A stretch of DNA of 64,000 bases from Priestia megaterium (GCF_009497655.1 NZ_CP023317.1:1517501-1581500); one strand, 5' to 3'. Positions 33,749 to 43,193 are shown, numbered from the stretch's first letter. A program made the numbers and translations. Notes: generated by a model from the sequence alone, not told the origin.

Positions 33749-35122
33749 ATGAGTAATCTGTTTGCAAAAAAAGATGTTAATAAGCTGTTAGAGGAAAATG
33801 CAGCAAAAGAATCAACTAAGACACTAGGGTTATTTGATGTTATTTTGATGGGAGTAGGAGCAACCATTGGGACAGGAGTTCTGGTTATAGCAGGACTAGT
33901 TGCCGCCAGGGATGCAGGGCCCTCGGTCTCCGTTTCATTTATTATTTCTGCAATAGCCTGTATTCTTGTTGCGTTGTGCTATGCAGAATTTGGTTCAGCT
34001 GTTCCAAGTTCAGGAGGCGCATATACATACATATATGTTTCATTAGGAAAATTTGTAGCGCATTTAATAGGGTGGTCCATTGTAGGATGCTATACGGTGT
34101 CTTTAGCGTCTGTAGCAGGCGGATGGTCTTCTTACATAAATAATGTGCTTACTGAGTTTGGTATTAGACTTCCTGAATCGTTAACCGCCATACCGAGCGA
34201 CGGAGGTATCATTAACCTTCCGGCAGTATTTATTGTGCTGTGCATGTCGTTTTTATTAACAAGAGGGGTAAAAGAAAGTAAAAAAATAAATAACTTAATG
34301 GTTTTAATCAAGATAGGTATTGTTCTTTTATTTGTAGCCGTCGGCGTCTTTTTTATTCATACAAATAACTGGCACCCATTTACTCCTTTTGGTGTGAAAG
34401 GGATCTTTGCAGGCGCAGCTTCCGTCTTTTTCGCTTATAACGGATTTGATGCCATTTCTACTTCGGCAGAAGAAGTGAAAAATCCGCAAAGAAACTTGCC
34501 GCTAGGTATTTTGATTGCACTGAGTGTTTGTGCAGTCATTTACGTAGTCATTGGATTAGTATTAACAGGGATGGTTCCTTATAAAGAGCTAAACGTGGGC
34601 GATGCGTTATCATATGCGCTCAATAGCGTTGGACAAGAATGGGCAGCGCTTATTGTATCTATAGGAGCAGTTATTGGTATAATGGCCGTCGTGTTTGCTT
34701 ATTTGTTTGTTGTGCCCCGCATACTGATGTCAATGAGCCATGATGGATTATTGCCGTCTCTTTTTGCGAAAGTGAACCGAAAAAATAGCGAGCCTGTCAT
34801 ATCTACATGGCTTGTGGGGGCGTTAGGCGCGATCGTAGCTGGTTTTGTTGATTTAAAACAGCTGGCGGATTTAGCAAATATGCTAGCGATTGTTACGTTT
34901 GCTGCCGTTTCATTTTCAATTTTGGCTCTGCGAAAAACTCAGCCTAATTTAAAGCGCGGTTTCAAAGTACCTTTTGTGCCATTCATTCCGATTCTTGCTA
35001 TTCTTTGCTGTATCTTTCTTATGTTTAACTTATCAATGGTAACGTGGATGTACTCAATCGGCTGGATGCTGATTGGCGTCTTTATTTACGTTGGATACGC
35101 CAGAAAGAACAAGAGCGTTTAA
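33749..35122 (+). CDS. APC family amino acid permease, CAT type (YfnA-like)
   Basis: 457-residue permease with 12 hydrophobic segments. The unwound helix 1 motif is GVGATIGTGVLVIAG, and YAEFGSAVPSSGGAYTY is the consensus of the cationic amino acid transporter group. FFAYNGFDAISTSAEEVKNPQR is the helix 6 to helix 7 motif. Length and order fit B. subtilis YfnA (461); the YfnB-like phosphatase gene nearby repeats part of the B. subtilis yfnB-yfnA neighbourhood. The 289-base gap before it shows only AT-rich DNA. RBS AAGAGAGG. Confidence 0.85.
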   Translation: MSNLFAKKDVNKLLEENAAKESTKTLGLFDVILMGVGATIGTGVLVIAGLVAARDAGPSVSVSFIISAIACILVALCYAEFGSAVPSSGGAYTYIYVSLGKFVAHLIGWSIVGCYTVSLASVAGGWSSYINNVLTEFGIRLPESLTAIPSDGGIINLPAVFIVLCMSFLLTRGVKESKKINNLMVLIKIGIVLLFVAVGVFFIHTNNWHPFTPFGVKGIFAGAASVFFAYNGFDAISTSAEEVKNPQRNLPLGILIALSVCAVIYVVIGLVLTGMVPYKELNVGDALSYALNSVGQEWAALIVSIGAVIGIMAVVFAYLFVVPRILMSMSHDGLLPSLFAKVNRKNSEPVISTWLVGALGAIVAGFVDLKQLADLANMLAIVTFAAVSFSILALRKTQPNLKRGFKVPFVPFIPILAILCCIFLMFNLSMVTWMYSIGWMLIGVFIYVGYARKNKSV

Positions 35123-35123
35123 C

Positions 35124-35159
35124 AAAAAGACTCTAAGCCAACGAGCTAGAGTCTTTTTT
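35124..35159 (+). terminator. Hairpin terminator
   Basis: AAAAAGACTCTA (35124-35135) and TAGAGTCTTTTTT (35147-35159) with an 11-base loop. Confidence 0.87.
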
Positions 35160-35293
35160 GTGTATATATTTCTTTTGAAAGGGATCTATGAACATAACGT
35201 AAAAATTAAAATTTTATTCGGGACATATGTCCTTTTTATTTTGGGAAGTGTTATTGTTTAATAAAAAGAAACCGTTATGATGGAGAGGAAAAC

Positions 35294-35986
35294 ATGAGGG
35301 AAATTACGAGTGAGAAACAACTGCTGGAGTATATAAATACTTATAAATTAGAGTCAGTTTTCAAGAAAGACTTACTACCGCATTTGTCACTGTATGATGT
35401 GGAGGCAGGAGAACGTCTTTGTTCTCAAGGAGATGCGTCTCATTGTTTGTACATACTGGTGAAAGGCAAGGTTAAAGTTTATACCATATCGCCCGAAGGC
35501 AAGACGCTTGTTCTTTCCTTTAAACAGCCCCTTGAAGTGATAGGCGATATTGAGTATGTACAGGATGTTGATATTATGAATACGGTTGAAGCCGTTTCAC
35601 CTTTAGTTGTAATTGGTATACCATACAAACAATTAAAACAGCATGCGAGCGATGATCCACAGCTGCTGACGTTTTTACTGGAAATGCTCACAAAAAAGTT
35701 TTGCGCAAAATCGAACTCGCTCAGCTTTAATTTAATGTACCCAGTTGAAGTGCGGCTGGCTAGCTACTTGCTCTCTATTTTTTGTGAAGAATCACATTTG
35801 GTTATGGATCAAAAAACAGAAAGCCTAAAAGATATAGCCAATTTAATCGGAACGACTTACCGGCATTTAAATCGTGTTCTTCAGAAATTTGTAGCGCAAG
35901 GAGTTATTGAAAAACAGAAAGGCTCTATTATTCTCAAAGATAAAGAAAAACTGAGCTGTCTAGCAAACGACAATATATACGAGTAG
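35294..35986 (+). CDS. Crp/Fnr family transcriptional regulator (YeiL-like)
   Basis: 230-residue regulator with an N-terminal cyclic-nucleotide-binding-like beta barrel (about 18-120: AGERLCSQGDASHCLYILVKG, LEVIGDIEYV), a dimerisation helix and a C-terminal winged helix (SLKDIANLIGTTYRHLNRVLQKFVAQGVI). The FNR-type N-terminal iron-sulfur Cys cluster is absent; the few Cys residues are scattered. Ligand unknown. It starts 37 bases before the HAD phosphatase gene, so both may be one transcript. RBS TGGAGAGG. Confidence 0.83.
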   Translation: MREITSEKQLLEYINTYKLESVFKKDLLPHLSLYDVEAGERLCSQGDASHCLYILVKGKVKVYTISPEGKTLVLSFKQPLEVIGDIEYVQDVDIMNTVEAVSPLVVIGIPYKQLKQHASDDPQLLTFLLEMLTKKFCAKSNSLSFNLMYPVEVRLASYLLSIFCEESHLVMDQKTESLKDIANLIGTTYRHLNRVLQKFVAQGVIEKQKGSIILKDKEKLSCLANDNIYE

Positions 35987-36022
35987 AAAAAGCAATAGAT
36001 TAGTTGAAGGGGAGAGAGAAGA

Positions 36023-36739
36023 ATGAAAACATACAGAACGCTTCTATTTGACATTGATAATACGCTTTTAGATTTTAACGCAGCCGAAGAGCAGGCTTTA
36101 CAGCTTCTTTTTGCTAACCACAATATTCCGCTGACTGATGAAAGCAAAAAACGTTATAGTTTGATAAACCAGGGGTTATGGACAGCTTTTGAAGAAAATA
36201 AAATAAGCCGTGAGCAAGTTGTAAATACTCGCTTTTCTACTCTATGTAAAGAATATGGAATAGAGAAAGACGGAAAGCTGCTTGAAGCAGAGTACCGAAC
36301 GTATTTGAACAATGGCCATCAGCTAATTGACGGAGCAATTGAGGTAATTAAAAAACTGAGCTGTCACTATGAATTATATGTTGTTACAAATGGCGTATCG
36401 GCTACTCAATATAAGCGCCTTCAGGACTCAGGTCTATATCCTTATTTTAAAGAAGTATTTGTTTCAGAAGATACGGGCTTTCAAAAACCTATGAAGGAAT
36501 ATTTTGATTATGTTTTTTCACGTATAAAAGAGCTGTCCGTACATGAAACATTAATTGTTGGAGATTCTTTGAGTGCAGACATTCAAGGCGGGCAGCTAGC
36601 CGGTATTGATACGTGCTGGTTTAATCCTCAGGAAAAAAAGAATGATACAAATTGGAATTCAACCTATGAAATAGGAAGGCTTCAAGAGCTTTATACCCTG
36701 CTGAATGTAAATAATGAAGTAGCTTCGGTACAAGTATAA
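36023..36739 (+). CDS. yfnB: HAD phosphatase, YjjG/YfnB nucleotidase type
   Basis: 238-residue haloacid dehalogenase hydrolase. Motif I DIDNTLLDF (nucleophile Asp10, acid Asp12), motif II VVTNG, motif III Lys in GFQKPMKEYF and motif IV VGDSLSADIQGG. The cap insertion after motif I places it in the YjjG/YfnB group, which hydrolyses nucleoside monophosphates, including noncanonical pyrimidine nucleotides. RBS GAAGGGGAG. A terminator follows. Confidence 0.83.
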   Translation: MKTYRTLLFDIDNTLLDFNAAEEQALQLLFANHNIPLTDESKKRYSLINQGLWTAFEENKISREQVVNTRFSTLCKEYGIEKDGKLLEAEYRTYLNNGHQLIDGAIEVIKKLSCHYELYVVTNGVSATQYKRLQDSGLYPYFKEVFVSEDTGFQKPMKEYFDYVFSRIKELSVHETLIVGDSLSADIQGGQLAGIDTCWFNPQEKKNDTNWNSTYEIGRLQELYTLLNVNNEVASVQV

Positions 36740-36763
36740 AAGTGTATAAACGTTAGAAAACGC

Positions 36764-36810
36764 AAAAAGCGCCAACCCTGTTCTTTAAATAAAACGGTTT
36801 GGCGCTTTTT
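36764..36810 (+). terminator. Hairpin terminator
   Basis: AAAAAGCGCCAA (36764-36775) and TTGGCGCTTTTT (36799-36810); the 23-base interior is AT-rich. Confidence 0.82.
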
Positions 36811-36960
36811 CTGTTTTATAGATTTCAAAGGGCTTAAAATACGCTAGGGATATCGGTCTAGGTAAAGTAATCAATACAAATTTAAACAGTTTTATCCCAA
36901 AAGCAATAGGGTATTTTACCAATATCCCAGATAAAGTAAGTAACTAGGAGGTCGTAAAAG

Positions 36961-38649
36961 ATGATTAATGGCAAAAGTTTATCTCGTTCAGGAAAGAGTT
37001 CATATAGAAGAGAAACAGCCGTTGGAAAAACAGGAATGGTAGCCAGTGCCCATCCAATTGCAACCGACGCCGGAGAACAGGTACTAAGAGCTGGAGGTAA
37101 TGCAATTGATGCAGCAATTGCCGTTCAGTTTGGGCTCAACGTTGGAGAACCGATGATGACCGGTATTGGAGGCAGCGGCTTTTTTATGGTATACCACAAT
37201 GAAAGCAAAACAACTAAAATTTTTGACGGACATTCTCAGGCTCCTAAAGCAGCTTATCCTGAAATGTTTCTTGATGAAAATAAAGAAGTTATTCCGTTTA
37301 GAAAGCGTTCTACTCATGCAACGGCAATTGGAATTCCAGGGATTTTAAAGGCGATGGAAGCAGCTCGTAAAGAGTATGGAACAAAACCCCTTGCTGAATT
37401 AATTGAACCGGCTGCCAAAGCAGCAGAAGCGGGTGTGGAAACAAACTGGGTGCTTGGAGATATTTTAAAAACATATGCCTATCGACTAGGAGAACATGCT
37501 AAGCAGCTATATTCTCCAAACGGCAAGCCTATGCAAGAAGGAGATATGATTAATAAAAAAGATCTTGCTAAAACATTCCGCATTCTTCAAGAAAAAGGTA
37601 TCGAGGCTTTTTATGAAGGTGAAATTGCAGAAGCCATTATTTCAACGATAAAAGAGCACGGCGGTTTTATGGAACTGTCAGATTTGAAAGAATACCAGAT
37701 TAAGATTGATGAACCCGTGTGGGGAGATTATAAAGGATACCGAATTGCTTCTTCCAACATGCCTAGTGCAGGAGGAGCTACGGTGCTGCAAATTTTAAAG
37801 CTATTAGAGAACTTCGATGTGTCTCAGTACGACGTGAAATCGTGGGAAAAGTATTATTTGTTTGCAGAAGCTATGCGCATTGCATTTTCAGATAAAATTG
37901 CATTCTCTGGAGATCCAGCCTACAGTGACATTCCATTAAAAGGGCTTTTAAATGACGAATATATAAAGGAACGTCAAAAATTAATTAATTGGAAGCATAA
38001 AAATGAGAAAGTTGATTTTGGCAACCCGTGGGATTATGAGAAAGGCCAAAAAGTGAACGTTGTGCGTCAGCCTTATGAACCTGAACGTGAGCTTAGTGAA
38101 ACAACTCACTTCACGGTAGTTGACCGCTGGGGCAATATTGTCGCTTGTACATCAACTGTGGAACATCCTTTTGGTACAGGAATTATGGTTAAAGACCATG
38201 GATTTTTACTCAACAACGAGCTTACTGATTTTGATGCTATTCCTGGAGGGCTAAACCAAGCGGATGCAGGAAAGCGTCCGGTTAGCTGTAAAAGCCCAAC
38301 CATCGTTTTTAAAGACAGTGAACCTGTACTCACTTTAGGGTCTCCGGGCGGACCAACCATTGTAGGCTCTGTGTTCCAAACGCTTATGAATGTCTTAGAC
38401 TATGGAATGGATATAAAAGAAGCGATTGAAGAACCAAGAATTTTTAATAGTACAGGATCACTTATCGGTTGGGAAGCCGGAGTGGATATGAATGCCAAAG
38501 GAGAGCTAGAAGCCATGGGGTTTAATTTTGGAGATGAGCCATTCCCAATCGGAAATGTTCAAGGTATTCAAATTGATAAAGAAAACGGCCGTTTATTTGG
38601 AGCAGCTGATTCCAGCCGTGAAGGAAAAGCAACTGGCTTAGACTCTTAA
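36961..38649 (+). CDS. Gamma-glutamyltransferase family protein (YwrD-like, cytoplasmic)
   Basis: 562-residue Ntn-hydrolase precursor. The self-cleavage site and nucleophile is Thr381 in SETTHFTVVDRWGN. Other family segments: GNAIDAAIAVQFGLNVGEPMM, TGIGGSGFFMVY and GKRPVSCKSPTIVF with LTLGSPGGPTIV, the oxyanion/GG region. There is no signal peptide, unlike secreted Ggt, so this is closer to B. subtilis YwrD. It would cleave or transfer gamma-glutamyl groups in the cytoplasm. RBS AGGAGG lies 7-8 bases before the ATG. Monocistronic. Confidence 0.87.
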   Translation: MINGKSLSRSGKSSYRRETAVGKTGMVASAHPIATDAGEQVLRAGGNAIDAAIAVQFGLNVGEPMMTGIGGSGFFMVYHNESKTTKIFDGHSQAPKAAYPEMFLDENKEVIPFRKRSTHATAIGIPGILKAMEAARKEYGTKPLAELIEPAAKAAEAGVETNWVLGDILKTYAYRLGEHAKQLYSPNGKPMQEGDMINKKDLAKTFRILQEKGIEAFYEGEIAEAIISTIKEHGGFMELSDLKEYQIKIDEPVWGDYKGYRIASSNMPSAGGATVLQILKLLENFDVSQYDVKSWEKYYLFAEAMRIAFSDKIAFSGDPAYSDIPLKGLLNDEYIKERQKLINWKHKNEKVDFGNPWDYEKGQKVNVVRQPYEPERELSETTHFTVVDRWGNIVACTSTVEHPFGTGIMVKDHGFLLNNELTDFDAIPGGLNQADAGKRPVSCKSPTIVFKDSEPVLTLGSPGGPTIVGSVFQTLMNVLDYGMDIKEAIEEPRIFNSTGSLIGWEAGVDMNAKGELEAMGFNFGDEPFPIGNVQGIQIDKENGRLFGAADSSREGKATGLDS

Positions 38650-38659
38650 TATTAAAAAG

Positions 38660-38714
38660 ATGCATCATACGCTCCCTCTTTTATAAGAAGGGATGGCGTA
38701 TGATGCATTAAAAA
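38660..38714 (+). terminator. Hairpin terminator after the GGT gene
   Basis: ATGCATCATACGC (38660-38672) and GCGTATGATGCAT (38696-38708), with a further partly paired interior. Adenines before and after limit the T run, so efficiency is uncertain. Confidence 0.7.
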
Positions 38715-38811
38715 AGATAAAAATATGTAGGTAAAAAGAAGGAATATTTTTTTCAGAAAACATACTTTAGACCTTTATTAGCATCATCCTAATCTCCAGA
38801 AAGGAAAAAAA

Positions 38812-38826
38812 ATAGAACGTTTTCAT
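38812..38826 (-). promoter_or_regulatory. Candidate cre (CcpA) site upstream of sacB
   Basis: On the minus strand ATGAAAACGTTCTAT matches WTGNAANCGNWNNCW at 14 of 15 positions. It is about 410 bases before sacB, far for direct repression unless the promoter is distal. Confidence 0.4.
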
Positions 38827-39148
38827 GTCCGAATAATAAAAAAGAGTACTGATTTTTCAAGATATTGATGAAAACAAAATGATTGGAAAGCATAAAAAAA
38901 GGAATAGCGCTTTCAATGCTAGAAAGATAGAGTATTTAATCGTGTAAAGAGTATAAAACGCAACGGCTGGAAAACGTAGTTTGGAATGTAAAAAAAGTCG
39001 TACCCTTTTTTTGAAAAACGGTTACATAAAAAGTCTCTTGCACGTAAACTTTGGTCCTAGTTACAGCTCAATGAAAAAGATGAAAATGAGAAATAGCTAC
39101 ATTTGGCACGTTTGACTTTCGTCATTTATCCAAGTAATCTTTTGGTTG

Positions 39149-39166
39149 AACGGAACCGGTTCTGTT
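39149..39166. promoter_or_regulatory. Operator-like palindrome before sacB
   Basis: AACGGAACCGGTTCTGTT is an 18-base inverted repeat with a single mismatched pair and a central CCGG, lying 69 bases before the sacB start. The form (GAACC/GGTTC half-sites) suits a LacI- or ROK-type sugar regulator. No such regulator is encoded in the window. Confidence 0.5.
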
Positions 39167-39234
39167 TTCGGATTTTTAATAGCTAATTGAATTAATAAAT
39201 TTATATTCTTTACTAACCCAAAAGGAGAAAACAT

Positions 39235-40689
39235 ATGAAAATGAAACGAGTTGCTAAGCATACAACTGCTGCTACATTGGCTGCAGCCCTACTAGTAGGC
39301 GGAGGATACCAAACATTTGCTAAAGGAAACGACAGCAAAGACTTTAATAACAGCTACGGAATTTCGCATATTACTCGCGATAATATGGTGAAAATTCCAC
39401 AGCAGCAAAACAGTGATCAGTTTAAAGTTCCTGCTTTTGACGAATCAACTATTAAAAACATTGCTTCTGCTAAGGGAAAAGATGCATCGGGAAATACAAT
39501 TGACTTAGATGTATGGGACAGCTGGCCATTACAAAATGCTGACGGAACAGTGGCGACTTATCATGGATATCAAATTGTGTTTGCCCTAGCAGGTGATCCA
39601 AAAGATTCGAATGACACGTCTGTTTATCTTTTCTATAAAAAAGCTGGAGACAAATCGATTGACAGCTGGAAAAACGCTGGAAGAGTGTTTAAAGACAGCG
39701 ATAAATTCGTTCCGAATGACCCGCACCTTAAAAATCAAACACAAGAATGGTCTGGTTCTGCCACATTAACGAAAGATGGTAAAGTTCGTTTATTCTACAC
39801 GGATTATTCAGGTAAACAATACGGAAAACAAACGTTAACGACAGCTCAAGTGAACATGTCTCAGCCAAACGATAATACGTTAAAAGTTGACGGAGTAGAA
39901 GATTACAAGTCAATCTTTGATGGTGACGGAAAGATTTATCAAACGGTTCAGCAGTTTATTGATGAAGGCGGTTATGACACAGGGGATAACCATACGCTAA
40001 GAGATCCTCATTACATAGAAGACAATGGACATAAGTACCTTGTTTTCGAAGCTAACACTGGAACAGAAGATGGCTATCAAGGCGAAGACTCTCTATATAA
40101 CAGAGCATACTACGGAGGAAACAATCCTTTCTTCCAATCTGAAAAGAAAAAGCTTCTTGAAGGATCTAATAAAGAAAAAGCTTCTTTAGCAAACGGGGCT
40201 TTGGGCATTATTGAGTTAAATGATGACTATACGCTCAAAAAAGTAATGAAGCCGCTTATCACATCAAATACAGTTACAGACGAAATTGAACGTGCAAACA
40301 TTTTCAAAAAAGATGGAAAATGGTACTTGTTCACTGATTCTCGCGGATCTAAAATGACGATTGATGGAATCGGACAAGATGATGTGTATATGCTAGGCTA
40401 TGTTTCAAATACGTTAACAGGAAAATATAAGCCTTTAAATGATACGGGATTAGTTCTTCATATGGATTTAGATCCTAATGATAAAACATTTACGTATTCT
40501 CACTTTGCCGTACCGCAAACAAAAGGTAATAATGTTGTTATTACAAGCTACATGACAAACAGAGGCTTTTATGAAGACAACCACTCTACATTTGCACCAA
40601 GCTTCTTAGTAAATATTGACGGTTCAAAAACATCTGTTGTAAAAGATAGCGTTCTTGAACAAGGTCAGTTAACAGTGGATGAAGACTAA
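39235..40689 (+). CDS. sacB: Levansucrase
   Basis: 484-residue secreted GH68 enzyme that splits sucrose and polymerises fructose to levan. Signal peptide residues 1-29 (ends GGYQTFA). Catalytic residues are visible: nucleophile Asp95 in VWDSWPLQ, transition-state Asp in LRDPHYIED and acid/base Glu in DEIERANIF. The Asp95 position and length are those of the characterised B. megaterium SacB. Calcium-site and substrate motifs EWSGSA and YTDYSG are present. RBS AAAGGAG. It is followed by a strong terminator and levB. Confidence 0.96.
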   Translation: MKMKRVAKHTTAATLAAALLVGGGYQTFAKGNDSKDFNNSYGISHITRDNMVKIPQQQNSDQFKVPAFDESTIKNIASAKGKDASGNTIDLDVWDSWPLQNADGTVATYHGYQIVFALAGDPKDSNDTSVYLFYKKAGDKSIDSWKNAGRVFKDSDKFVPNDPHLKNQTQEWSGSATLTKDGKVRLFYTDYSGKQYGKQTLTTAQVNMSQPNDNTLKVDGVEDYKSIFDGDGKIYQTVQQFIDEGGYDTGDNHTLRDPHYIEDNGHKYLVFEANTGTEDGYQGEDSLYNRAYYGGNNPFFQSEKKKLLEGSNKEKASLANGALGIIELNDDYTLKKVMKPLITSNTVTDEIERANIFKKDGKWYLFTDSRGSKMTIDGIGQDDVYMLGYVSNTLTGKYKPLNDTGLVLHMDLDPNDKTFTYSHFAVPQTKGNNVVITSYMTNRGFYEDNHSTFAPSFLVNIDGSKTSVVKDSVLEQGQLTVDED

Positions 40690-40705
40690 GCCCTTTGCAA
40701 TAGCA

Positions 40706-40749
40706 ACAAAAGAAAATGGTGATTGTAATCACCATTTTCTTTTGTTTTA
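40706..40749 (+). terminator. Strong hairpin between sacB and levB
   Basis: 19-base arms (40706-40724, 40727-40745) with a 2-base loop and a TTTTA tail. Readthrough or a separate promoter is needed for levB. Confidence 0.87.
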
Positions 40750-40785
40750 TTCGATGTAGACAAAAAAGAGAAAGGCGGGGTTTGT

Positions 40786-42351
40786 TTGAAGAAAAAAGGT
40801 GCTTATAAATGGATAACGCTTGCCGTTCTTTTAGTTGTAATAGCCGGACTCATTATAGCAGGCGTATCCAAAAAAGAGGATACAAAAGATCGAGGAAAAG
40901 ACAAAGGAAATAAAAGTGAATCCACTTATCGCCCGGTGTATCATTTTAGCACGCCTGATAAATGGAAAAATGATCCTCAAAAGCCCATTTATTTTGACGG
41001 AGAGTATCATTACTATTACTTATACAATCATGATTACCCTAAAGGGAACGGGACGGAATGGCGACATGCAACGTCTAAAGATTTGGTTCATTGGAAAGAT
41101 AAAGGAGTAGCTATTCCAAAGTATACAAATAAAAATGGCGATATATGGTCCGGATCCGTTATAGAAGATAAAGAGAACACAGCAGGTTTTGGTAAAGGCG
41201 CAATTGTAGCGATTATGACCCAGCCTTCTGCTGATGGACAAAAGCAAGAACAGTATTTATGGTATAGCACCGATAGAGGAAAAACCTTTAAATCATATAG
41301 CAAAAATCCTATCATGCCTAATCCAGGCACCAAAGATTTTCGAGATCCCAAAGTCATATGGGATAATGAACATGATAAGTGGGTTCTCGTCATGTCAGAA
41401 GGTGAAAAAATCGGATTTTATGAATCTTCTAATCTAAAGGATTGGACGTATACGGGAGGATTTGTCACTAAAGATATTGGCATTACAGAATGTCCAGATC
41501 TTTTTCAAATGAAGGCGGATGACGGGACAGTTAAGTGGGTTCTCGGGACAAGTGCAAATGGAAAAGAAAGCGGAAAGCCAAACACCTATGCTTATTGGAC
41601 AGGAAATTACGATGGAACAACATTCACTCCCGATATGGATGAGCCGCAATGGCTAGATCATGGTTTTGATTGGTACGGAGCAGTCACGTTTAAAGACGGT
41701 AAAAATGAGGATTCTTTAGAAAAACGCTACGCTTTTGCATGGATGAACAACTGGGATTATCCAGATAAGACACCAACGATGAAAGATGGGTTTAACGGAT
41801 TCGATTCAGTAACCCGTGAAATTACGCTTTCAAAACAAGACGATGATCAGTACAGCCTGTTATCAAAGCCTGTCGAAGAATTAAATCAGCTAACTGATTC
41901 AACAAATTCTCTCAAGCAAGTAGAAGTAAACGGAGAGAAAAAGTTAAAGATAAAAGGTGAAGCTTATCAGCTTGATACAGATATTTCATGGTCAGATGCA
42001 GAAAATGTAGGCTTACGACTTCGAGAGTCCGCAGATCAAAAGCGGCACATTGATGTCGGGGTTTTTGCAAAAGATAACGTCTCATATGTGAATAGAAGCT
42101 ATAGTAATCAGCCTGATCAAAGCAAAAAATATGTGGAAAGCCGCGATTACTTTGATGCAGGCAAGAAAAATGTTCATTTGAAGATATTGGTAGATAAAAC
42201 AAGTATTGAAGTCTTTATTGATGATGGAAAAACCGTACATTCTAGCGAGGTGTTTCCTCGTCACAACGACCAAGGAATTACACTTTTTTCCCAAGGAGGA
42301 ACGTCTTTCTTTAAGAACATAGAAATCAAACGTTTTCGTTCCAGTCAGTAA
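40786..42351 (+). CDS. levB: Endo-levanase, GH32 (LevB/YveB-like)
   Basis: 521-residue glycoside hydrolase that cuts levan internally into oligofructosides. An N-terminal hydrophobic segment (residues about 8-27) without a clear cleavage site suggests membrane anchoring or an uncleaved signal. GH32 motifs: nucleophile Asp in KWKNDPQKP (a variant of WMNDPNG), FRDPKVIW, and acid/base Glu in TECPDLFQM. A beta-sandwich domain occupies about 370-521. TTG start with AAAGGCGGGG upstream. Length matches B. subtilis LevB (516), which is also encoded after sacB. Confidence 0.9.
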   Translation: MKKKGAYKWITLAVLLVVIAGLIIAGVSKKEDTKDRGKDKGNKSESTYRPVYHFSTPDKWKNDPQKPIYFDGEYHYYYLYNHDYPKGNGTEWRHATSKDLVHWKDKGVAIPKYTNKNGDIWSGSVIEDKENTAGFGKGAIVAIMTQPSADGQKQEQYLWYSTDRGKTFKSYSKNPIMPNPGTKDFRDPKVIWDNEHDKWVLVMSEGEKIGFYESSNLKDWTYTGGFVTKDIGITECPDLFQMKADDGTVKWVLGTSANGKESGKPNTYAYWTGNYDGTTFTPDMDEPQWLDHGFDWYGAVTFKDGKNEDSLEKRYAFAWMNNWDYPDKTPTMKDGFNGFDSVTREITLSKQDDDQYSLLSKPVEELNQLTDSTNSLKQVEVNGEKKLKIKGEAYQLDTDISWSDAENVGLRLRESADQKRHIDVGVFAKDNVSYVNRSYSNQPDQSKKYVESRDYFDAGKKNVHLKILVDKTSIEVFIDDGKTVHSSEVFPRHNDQGITLFSQGGTSFFKNIEIKRFRSSQ

Positions 42352-42395
42352 ATTCCCTATTTTTAAAAAAGGGAGCAGAATATCACCTTATTATG

Positions 42396-42420
42396 GTTTA
42401 GGACTCGTTAAAAAGGGTAT
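42396..42420 (+). promoter_or_regulatory. SigB-type promoter of the ferritin-like gene
   Basis: GTTTAG (42396-42401) and GGGTAT (42415-42420) with 13 bases between match the SigB consensus GTTTAA-N13-15-GGGTAT with one mismatch. It is 37 bases before the start codon. Confidence 0.65.
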
Positions 42421-42457
42421 ATGCCTACTAACAGTAAATGAAAGGGTGTTTATTCAA

Positions 42458-42892
42458 ATGGAAGAGAAAATGAGACAACTAATAGAGGGACTTAATACCG
42501 ATTTAGCGGGTGAATATTCGGCGGTTATTCAGTACACTTACTATGCGTCTACAGTAACTGGCCTAGAATATCAAATTTTAAAACCTTTCTTTGAAGGAGA
42601 AATTCCTGACGAGCAAGGGCATGCCCTTTATTTATCAGAAAAAATCAAAAACCTTGGCGGTGAGCCAACAACAAAGCCAGCTGAGGTGAAGCACGTCTCA
42701 AACGTGACGGAAATGCTTAAAGAAGCGAGCAAGGCTGAAAAAGAAACGATCCAGCGCTACGAAGAGCGTAAAAAACAAGCAGAAGAGTTAGGATTAACAG
42801 AGCTTGTTGTCAAACTTGAGGATATGATTGCAGATGAAACAAATCATATGGAAGAAATGGAACGTTTATTAAAAGATCCCCGACTAAGTTAA
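42458..42892 (+). CDS. Ferritin-like di-iron protein (bacterioferritin-type)
   Basis: 144-residue four-helix bundle. Glu/His metal ligands occur in the ferritin spacing: GEYSAVIQY, then DEQGHALYLSEKI (Glu-x-x-His), ETIQRYEER, and ADETNHMEEMERLL (Glu-x-x-His). Likely an iron-storing or peroxide-detoxifying protein of the ferritin/Dps superfamily. ATG 42458 is preferred: AAAGGGTG lies 9 bases upstream, whereas an in-frame GTG at 42446 is part of that site. The SigB-type promoter fits a general stress role. Confidence 0.8.
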   Translation: MEEKMRQLIEGLNTDLAGEYSAVIQYTYYASTVTGLEYQILKPFFEGEIPDEQGHALYLSEKIKNLGGEPTTKPAEVKHVSNVTEMLKEASKAEKETIQRYEERKKQAEELGLTELVVKLEDMIADETNHMEEMERLLKDPRLS

Positions 42893-42907
42893 TCATACAA
42901 AATACGT

Positions 42908-42946
42908 AAAAAGCATCCCGTAACACCTGTTACGGGATGCTTTTTG
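42908..42946 (+). terminator. Hairpin terminator
   Basis: 17-base arms starting AAAAAGCATCCCGTAAC with a T run at the 3' end. The following stretch to 43193 holds no gene. Confidence 0.88.
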
Positions 42947-43193
42947 TGGTTTGAAAAAGAAATAAAACATCATGTACGCATGTTTTTATAAATGAGAGGA
43001 AAGTCATATTTTTGAAATTCTCTATCGCTTTGAAAAATTTTATAGTAAAATAATTATTTGGCTGCATATGGCAGTAACTATATGCGGAGCATCACATACA
43101 TATAAAGGCTAAAAGGGTATAAGTATATTGAAACCGCTTTTATCTTCTGTAAAAAAAACGATGGTATGCCCGCAGTTGCAAGGAGAGAAAGAG

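Larger units (their letters stand above)
38715..39234. other. Long 5' region of sacB
   Basis: About 520 bases without a gene. It contains a cre-like site at 38812-38826 and a near-perfect operator-like palindrome at 39149-39166. I looked for the SacY/SacT antiterminator stem-loop plus terminator known from B. subtilis sacB and did not find a convincing one; control here seems to be by DNA-binding proteins. Confidence 0.5.

Noticed and set aside
38715-39234. SacY/SacT-type antiterminator (RAT) before sacB
   Set aside because: I searched for a conserved stem-loop overlapping a terminator and found none convincing; only a DNA palindrome and a cre-like site.
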